A stretch of 11,251 nucleotides of DNA from an uncultured Limnohabitans sp. Its GTDB lineage: Bacteria; Pseudomonadota; Gammaproteobacteria; Burkholderiales; Burkholderiaceae_C. The translations under genes were made by a program, and so were the position numbers. This document shows positions 7,235 through 11,251 of this stretch, piece by piece; position 1 is the stretch's first letter; each line of letters opens with the position of its first letter. The stretch lies in assembly GCF_937889215.1 (NCBI RefSeq), contig NZ_CALBEX010000543.1, positions 1 to 11,251 on the forward strand, written 5' to 3'. The notes under the pieces are model-generated. The model was not told the origin of the DNA. It ran no database searches and worked only from the letters and a program-made list of their open reading frames with translations.

Positions 7235-8194
7235 ATGATGAAAAAATCTGCGCTTTTCTTGGCCGTATCGGCCGCTTTGGCCACACCCGCTTTTGCGGCT
7301 GAGTTTCAAGTCAACAAAGACACAAAATTTCAAATCAATGTCGAAGTGGGCGCGTACCACGAAGATGTGAAAAACAGCGCGGGCTTGAGCGAGCAAGCGT
7401 TCACAGGCAAAGGCCTCAACCAGATCGAAATCAAGGCGGACCATCAGGTTTCGTCAGACGTGACGCTGTTTGGTGAAATCGAAATTGACTATGAGCCGAT
7501 CGGTGACAACGGCGATGTGGTGACGGATGATGTTCGTTTGGGCATCAACAGCAAGTCCATGGGGCGTTTTTCTGTCGGTCAATTCGACAGCTATTTTGAA
7601 GACAATGTGCTCGAGTCCTTGGGTGTGGGCCATGGTGAGCGTGCTTACGTGACTGAAGCCGCTTCAGACAACGATGGACGTCGTTTGCAGTGGATCAAGC
7701 CGATGGGTCCATTGACTTTGGCTGTGGAAGCCAGCCGCGCCACAAGCACAGATGACAAAACCAAAACTGGCTCAGGTTTTGGTGTGACAGCTTTGTACAA
7801 AATGGGTGCTGTAACCTTAGGTGTTGGCACTGTCAACCTCAATAAGTTTTCTTCATCGGGGTCTGCAATTACGAACAAGAAAACAACTGGTGCCACCATC
7901 AAGTACGGCATGGGTGACTTGACGTTGATGGGTTTGGTGGCCAAGACAGACAAAGTGACAGCGGGCAAAATTGACATCATGGGTGCAGGCTTGAAGTACA
8001 AGATGGGTGCTTTTGACGTGGGTATGGCCATGCAAAATGTCGACGAAACAGGCAAAGACAAGCGCACAGAGTTGTCTTTGGGCCTTGGTTACACGCCCTT
8101 CAAGAACATGACGATGTATGTCGACATGTTGAAGAAGGACGCCGCTAAAAATGCAGGTGACGCGTTTGAAGTGGGTATGAAGTACGCCTTCTGA
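7235..8194 (+). CDS. Gram-negative trimeric porin, probably phosphate-starvation induced
   Basis: This is an outer-membrane beta-barrel porin for passive diffusion of small hydrophilic solutes. The 319-aa precursor starts with a lysine-rich signal peptide cleaved after TPAFA (about residue 21). The mature chain alternates short beta-strand segments with charged loops and ends in Phe (VGMKYAF), the C-terminal outer-membrane assembly signal. FGEIEIDYEP and GRFSVGQFDSYFEDN resemble the barrel and loop-3 region of betaproteobacterial porins (Omp32-like, general diffusion family). It is rather short for that family. Neighbouring phoR and the upstream Pho-like repeats suggest a PhoE/OprP-like anion or phosphate role, but sequence alone does not show substrate preference. 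The start at 7235 has a weak GGA nearby; ATG 7238 is equally possible. Confidence 0.88.
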   Translation: MMKKSALFLAVSAALATPAFAAEFQVNKDTKFQINVEVGAYHEDVKNSAGLSEQAFTGKGLNQIEIKADHQVSSDVTLFGEIEIDYEPIGDNGDVVTDDVRLGINSKSMGRFSVGQFDSYFEDNVLESLGVGHGERAYVTEAASDNDGRRLQWIKPMGPLTLAVEASRATSTDDKTKTGSGFGVTALYKMGAVTLGVGTVNLNKFSSSGSAITNKKTTGATIKYGMGDLTLMGLVAKTDKVTAGKIDIMGAGLKYKMGAFDVGMAMQNVDETGKDKRTELSLGLGYTPFKNMTMYVDMLKKDAAKNAGDAFEVGMKYAF

Positions 8195-8224
8195 TCTCGC
8201 GCTTTTAGTTTCTTCAAGGTTTTT

Positions 8225-8253
8225 GCCGCTCTCGCAAGAGAGCGGCTTTTTTT
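8225..8253 (+). terminator. Intrinsic terminator after the porin gene
   Basis: A perfect 9-bp stem, GCCGCTCTC (8225-8233) with GAGAGCGGC (8238-8246), is closed by a GCAA tetraloop (GNRA class) and followed by seven T residues (8247-8253). It lies 30 bases after the porin stop and separates the porin transcript from ugd. Confidence 0.93.
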
Positions 8254-8270
8254 ATGTGTGATGGCATCGT

Positions 8271-8303
8271 TTGTCACAATTTCTTATTGCAGCTGACACG
8301 ATT
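8271..8303 (+). promoter_or_regulatory. Possible Pho-like half-sites upstream of ugd
   Basis: TTGTCACAATT (8271-8281) is identical to the second half-site and flank of the pstS Pho box (489-499). CTGACACGATT (8293-8303) resembles the first pstS half-site and lies exactly 22 bases downstream, two 11-base periods. The unit between them (8282-8292) does not match, and no convincing -10 element is seen before the start at 8351. A PhoB site is therefore only a possibility. Confidence 0.3.
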
Positions 8304-8350
8304 TTTTCATGCCCAACCATGAACATGCATGTAACTCAAGGAGTGTTGTC

Positions 8351-9778
8351 ATGCGCGTCACAGTCATTGGTTCGGGTTACGTCGGTTTGGTCACAGGCGC
8401 TTGCCTGTCTGACCTGGGTTTCAAGGTCGCGTGCTTGGACAAGGACGAAGAAAAAATACGGGCTTTGCAAGAAGGTGAGGTGCCCATTTATGAGCCTGGC
8501 CTCAAAGAGTTGCTCAGCCGCAACCGGGCCGATGGGCGCATCCGTTTTACCAACGATGCGTGTGAAGCGGTGGAGCATGGCGACATTTTGTTCATCGCGG
8601 TGGGCACACCACCTGCCGAAGATGGGTCAGCCGATTTGGGCCATGTGCTGTCTGTGGCGGCCACCATCGGCCGCCACCTCAAGGGCTTCAAGTTGGTGGT
8701 CAACAAATCGACTGTCCCCGTGGGTACGGCAGACAAAGTGCGTGCTGCCATGTCGCATGAATTGGCGCAGCGTGGCATGTCACCCGATTTGTTCGATGTG
8801 GTGTCCAATCCCGAATTCCTGAAGGAAGGGGCTGCCATCGATGATTTCATGCGTCCTGACCGCATTGTGGTCGGTGTGGATGAGGGCTTGCACCACGCTC
8901 GCAGCCAACGCATGATGGGTGATTTGTATGCCAGCTTCAACCGGCACCATGCCCGCACTGTGTGGATGGATGTGCGCAGCGCTGAATTGACCAAATACGC
9001 CGCCAACGCCATGCTGGCTGCGCGCATTTCTTTCATGAACGAAATGGCCAATTTGGCCGATGTTTTGGGTGCGGATGTGGACCACATTCGCCGCGGCATT
9101 GGGGCTGACAGCCGAATTGGGCACAGTTTTCTGTATGCCGGTTGTGGCTATGGGGGCAGCTGCTTCCCCAAAGACACACAGGCGCTGGTCAATACCGCCA
9201 AGGCGCACGGCCACAGCATGGACTTGGTCAGTGCCACTGAGGTCGTCAATGAGCGCCAGAAAACGGTGTTGGTGGACCGACTGACGCAGCGCATGGGCAA
9301 CGACTTGTCAGGTCGAAAAATTGCCATTTGGGGCTTGGCTTTCAAGCCCAACACCGACGACATGCGTGAGGCCCCCAGCCGTGTGGTGATTCGCCAATTG
9401 CTGCTGCGTGGTGCCCAGGTGAGCGCCTTTGACCCTGTGGCAGGCCTGCAAGCTTTGCAAGCTTTGCGCTTGGACCTGGTCAATGAGCCGCAGCTGATGG
9501 ATCGGTTTGAGTTGGCAGACACCGACATGCAAGCGCTCGAAGGCGCGGATGCTTTGATGGTCTTGACCGAGTGGAAAAATTTTCACAACCCCGACTTCGT
9601 GACCATGAAAGCCCTGATGCGCAAGCCCTTCATTTTGGATGGCCGCAACCTTTACAACCCTGAAGCCCTGAGCGAATTGGGCATGGCTTACCAGGGTGTG
9701 GGTCGTCGCAATGATTTGGCCCAACTGATGGATTTCGATCGCGTCGCCGATGCACAAGGCGCTGAAGAGTCGGTGTGA
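8351..9778 (+). CDS. ugd: UDP-glucose 6-dehydrogenase
   Basis: Ugd oxidises UDP-glucose to UDP-glucuronate with two NAD+, in the cytoplasm, supplying precursor for exopolysaccharide, capsule, LPS sugars or glucuronolipids. The 475-aa protein has an N-terminal Rossmann fold with [10 protein letters not shown] (7-16) and Asp30 for NAD ribose. It also has VGTPP (84-88), STVPVGT (120-126), NPEFLKEG (154-161) and ELTKYAANA (212-220). The catalytic cysteine is Cys271 in [10 protein letters not shown], and [13 protein letters not shown] lies at 331-343. ATG 8351 has AAGGAG (8338-8343) seven bases upstream; an in-frame ATG at 8309 lacks one. The gene stands alone between a terminator and a convergent operon. 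GDP-mannose dehydrogenase is related, but the active-site pattern favours Ugd. Confidence 0.93.
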   Translation: MRVTVIGSGYVGLVTGACLSDLGFKVACLDKDEEKIRALQEGEVPIYEPGLKELLSRNRADGRIRFTNDACEAVEHGDILFIAVGTPPAEDGSADLGHVLSVAATIGRHLKGFKLVVNKSTVPVGTADKVRAAMSHELAQRGMSPDLFDVVSNPEFLKEGAAIDDFMRPDRIVVGVDEGLHHARSQRMMGDLYASFNRHHARTVWMDVRSAELTKYAANAMLAARISFMNEMANLADVLGADVDHIRRGIGADSRIGHSFLYAGCGYGGSCFPKDTQALVNTAKAHGHSMDLVSATEVVNERQKTVLVDRLTQRMGNDLSGRKIAIWGLAFKPNTDDMREAPSRVVIRQLLLRGAQVSAFDPVAGLQALQALRLDLVNEPQLMDRFELADTDMQALEGADALMVLTEWKNFHNPDFVTMKALMRKPFILDGRNLYNPEALSELGMAYQGVGRRNDLAQLMDFDRVADAQGAEESV

Positions 9779-9960
9779 TCTTGACCCTGTCACGCCATTG
9801 CGAAATGTTGCTCCGCGCGTAGACGAAACATCTGACCATAAAGGCCCGATTTGCAAGGCATGTGTGGAATTCACACCCTCCATTCAAACATCATGGGGCC
9901 TGTCAATTGTTGTGTGGCAACCATGTCGGTGCCATGGACCGTTGAGGCTTGTCTGCAAGC
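9779..9960. other. Convergent intergenic spacer
   Basis: The spacer lies between the ends of ugd (plus) and the HD-domain gene (minus). No gene is recognisable. A small stem, GTGTG/CACAC around GAATT, sits near 9862-9876. An 8-bp stem with one bulged G (about 9943-9963) overlaps the stop codon of the minus-strand gene. Neither is followed by a T-run on either strand, so no intrinsic terminator can be called for either operon. Confidence 0.5.
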
Positions 9961-10512
9961 TCAGTGCGCTACTTGCTGCAACAGCTCTTTGTAATGGCTC
10001 AGATCGGGCGCAATCTTGGCGGGGTCTTTGGCCAGATCATCGTAGCGCCGCAAGCGAACGGACTCCGAAGCAAAGGGCTGCGAGATAAAGGCTTCAGCCT
10101 CGGTTTCACTGAAAATACCGCCTTGTTTGAGCAGGCTGTTCTGGGAAGCAGGCGACAAGCTGGCCCAATAACTCGGCTCCATCAAACACAGGTAGCGCTT
10201 GGCATCCACATGCAAGCGAATGGGTTCCAACACCGCGTCAGGAAACAAGCCGCGCAAAAAAGGCAATGCGATGTACTGGTGCAGGTCGTCTTGTTGGGTG
10301 CTTTGATCTTGTACTCCCGCGCGTTTTGACACCAAAAGATGCCCCAAGTCGTGCAGCAGAGCAGCGACCACGGTCTCTGGCGTCTCACCCGCTTGTTCTG
10401 CCAGGTGTGCGCATTGCAATGCATGGGCCAGTTGGCTGACCGCTTCCATGCCGTATTGGCTTTGGCCTTTTTGCTCTAACAAATCGAGCACTTCTGAAAG
10501 CATCAAAGGCAT
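9961..10512 (-). CDS. HD-domain mixed-valent diiron oxygenase, PhnZ/TmpB-like (phosphonate catabolism)
   Basis: This is a cytoplasmic HD-fold protein of the group linked to phosphonate operons. Characterised members (PhnZ, TmpB) use a diiron centre and O2 to cleave the C-P bond of an alpha-hydroxyphosphonate, releasing phosphate. The 183-aa protein keeps the expected pattern: Tyr20 and Glu23 (QYGMEA), His30, His54-Asp55 (LLHDLGH) with His58, His78, His101 and Lys105 (HVDAK), and Asp158 (RRYDD). These correspond, from memory of the PhnZ structure, to the iron ligands and substrate-contacting residues. ATG 10512 has GAGG six bases upstream, overlapping the phnE stop eight bases away. An earlier ATG at 10638 lies inside phnE and was rejected. 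Which phosphonate it attacks cannot be told from sequence. Confidence 0.85.
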   Translation of the reverse strand: MPLMLSEVLDLLEQKGQSQYGMEAVSQLAHALQCAHLAEQAGETPETVVAALLHDLGHLLVSKRAGVQDQSTQQDDLHQYIALPFLRGLFPDAVLEPIRLHVDAKRYLCLMEPSYWASLSPASQNSLLKQGGIFSETEAEAFISQPFASESVRLRRYDDLAKDPAKIAPDLSHYKELLQQVAH

Positions 10513-10520
10513 CGAAAACC

Positions 10521-11251
10521 TCACACAAAAAATTGGCGAATGCGCGCGGACACCAAATCGATGACGCTCACAGTCAAGATGATGATCAGCATCACAGCGC
10601 AGGTCTCTGCATACTGGAAGCCACGAATGATTTCCCAAAGCACCACACCAATACCGCCGGCGCCCACCATGCCAACCACGGAGGCGGACCGCACATTGGA
10701 CTCAAAACGGTAGAGCGTGAATGAAATCCAAAGTGGAATCACTTGTGGAATCACGCCGTAGACAATTTCATGCAGGGCCGAAGCGCCCGTTGAGCGAATG
10801 CCCTCTACAGGTTGGGGGTCGATCGCTTCTACCGCTTCAGAAAACAACTTGGCCAGAATGCCAGAGGTGTGAATCCACAGTGCCAAAACCCCTGCAAATG
10901 GCCCCAGTCCCACGGCGACCACAAACAACATGGCAAACACCATTTCGTTGATGGCACGGCAAGCGTCCATTAAGCGGCGAACAGGTTGGTAGATCCACCA
11001 GGGCACGATGTTGGCAGAAGCCAGCAAGGCCATGGGAATGGCGGTGACCACGGCCAATGCGGTTCCCCACAACGCGATCTGCAGGGTGATGACCATTTCT
11101 TCCACATACATGCGCCATTGCGCAAAATTGGGTGGAAAAAATTCGGCGGCATATTCGCTCATGTTGCTGGAGTCGCGGAACAACTCCATCGGCCGCATGT
11201 CTGCGCCTTGCCACGATCCGGCCAACACCACCAACAAAAGACCCCACGTCA
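10521..11251 (-). CDS. phnE: Phosphonate ABC transporter permease PhnE (partial, N-terminus outside window)
   Basis: PhnE is the inner-membrane permease of the PhnCDE importer for phosphonates and, in some species, phosphate or phosphite. About 242 codons are visible and the frame stays open to the right edge, so the true start lies outside; a TTG at 11237 is not a convincing start. It shows a first hydrophobic segment at the edge, then [10 protein letters not shown], a transporter core of about five helices, and an EAA-type loop ([10 protein letters not shown]...YGVIPQV, near 148-170 of the visible part). [17 protein letters not shown] is the strongest PhnE signature. It is the upstream gene of the HD-domain oxygenase, with a stop 8 bases from that start, so the two are co-transcribed. 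phnC and phnD would be expected further right. Confidence 0.93.
   Translation of the reverse strand, partial: TWGLLLVVLAGSWQGADMRPMELFRDSSNMSEYAAEFFPPNFAQWRMYVEEMVITLQIALWGTALAVVTAIPMALLASANIVPWWIYQPVRRLMDACRAINEMVFAMLFVVAVGLGPFAGVLALWIHTSGILAKLFSEAVEAIDPQPVEGIRSTGASALHEIVYGVIPQVIPLWISFTLYRFESNVRSASVVGMVGAGGIGVVLWEIIRGFQYAETCAVMLIIILTVSVIDLVSARIRQFFV

Noticed and set aside
8323..8332. Palindrome ACATGCATGT before ugd
   Set aside because: Short and common by chance; there is no second copy and no known operator match.
9447..9467. Tandem 9-base repeat (TGCAAGCTT twice) in ugd
   Set aside because: It encodes LQALQAL in a helix and keeps the frame; too short to be a meaningful repeat.
9750..10329. 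Plus-strand frames of 112 and 126 codons over the convergent spacer and HD gene
   Set aside because: They run antisense to a well-supported gene, with no motif or ribosome site.
10513..10638. N-terminal extension of the HD-domain protein
   Set aside because: It lies within phnE coding sequence; the internal ATG at 10512 has a good ribosome site and matches the family start.

Overview
The window is a bacterial phosphate-acquisition locus. Gene content, porin type and codon use suggest a betaproteobacterium of the Burkholderiales, probably a Comamonadaceae member such as a Limnohabitans- or Rhodoferax-like freshwater organism. That placement is an inference from protein style and moderate GC; no rRNA marker is present.

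Layout: a strong intrinsic terminator (65-94) closes an unseen upstream transcript. About 380 bases with no recognisable gene follow, ending in a Pho box and promoter (478-511). The plus-strand Pho operon comes next: pstS (576-1580), an intergenic hairpin pair including an attenuator-like terminator, pstC (1695-2681), pstA (2689-3534), pstB (3550-4335), phoU (4349-5047), phoB (5044-5739) and phoR (5754-7079). After a 155-base gap with its own Pho-box-like repeats there is an outer-membrane porin (7235-8194) with a clean terminator. A UDP-glucose 6-dehydrogenase gene (ugd, 8351-9778) follows, preceded by two phased Pho-like half-sites. A convergent spacer (9779-9960) separates these from a minus-strand operon that enters from the right edge: phnE (10521 to beyond 11251), then an HD-domain diiron oxygenase of the PhnZ/TmpB type (9961-10512).

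How the genes fit together: the porin probably lets phosphate or other anions across the outer membrane. PstS binds phosphate in the periplasm, and PstC/PstA with the ATPase PstB carry it into the cytoplasm. PhoU links transporter state to the PhoR-PhoB two-component system, which activates Pho boxes when phosphate is short. PhnE and the HD oxygenase add a second phosphorus source: a phosphonate is imported and its C-P bond probably cleaved oxidatively rather than by C-P lyase. Ugd makes UDP-glucuronate, which could feed phosphate-free surface polymers or lipids. Its membership of the Pho regulon is only suggested by the upstream repeats.

The core operon is a well-known system. The parts that deserve a second look are the unexplained leader, the attenuator arrangement, the Pho-like repeats before the porin and ugd, and the phosphonate pair.
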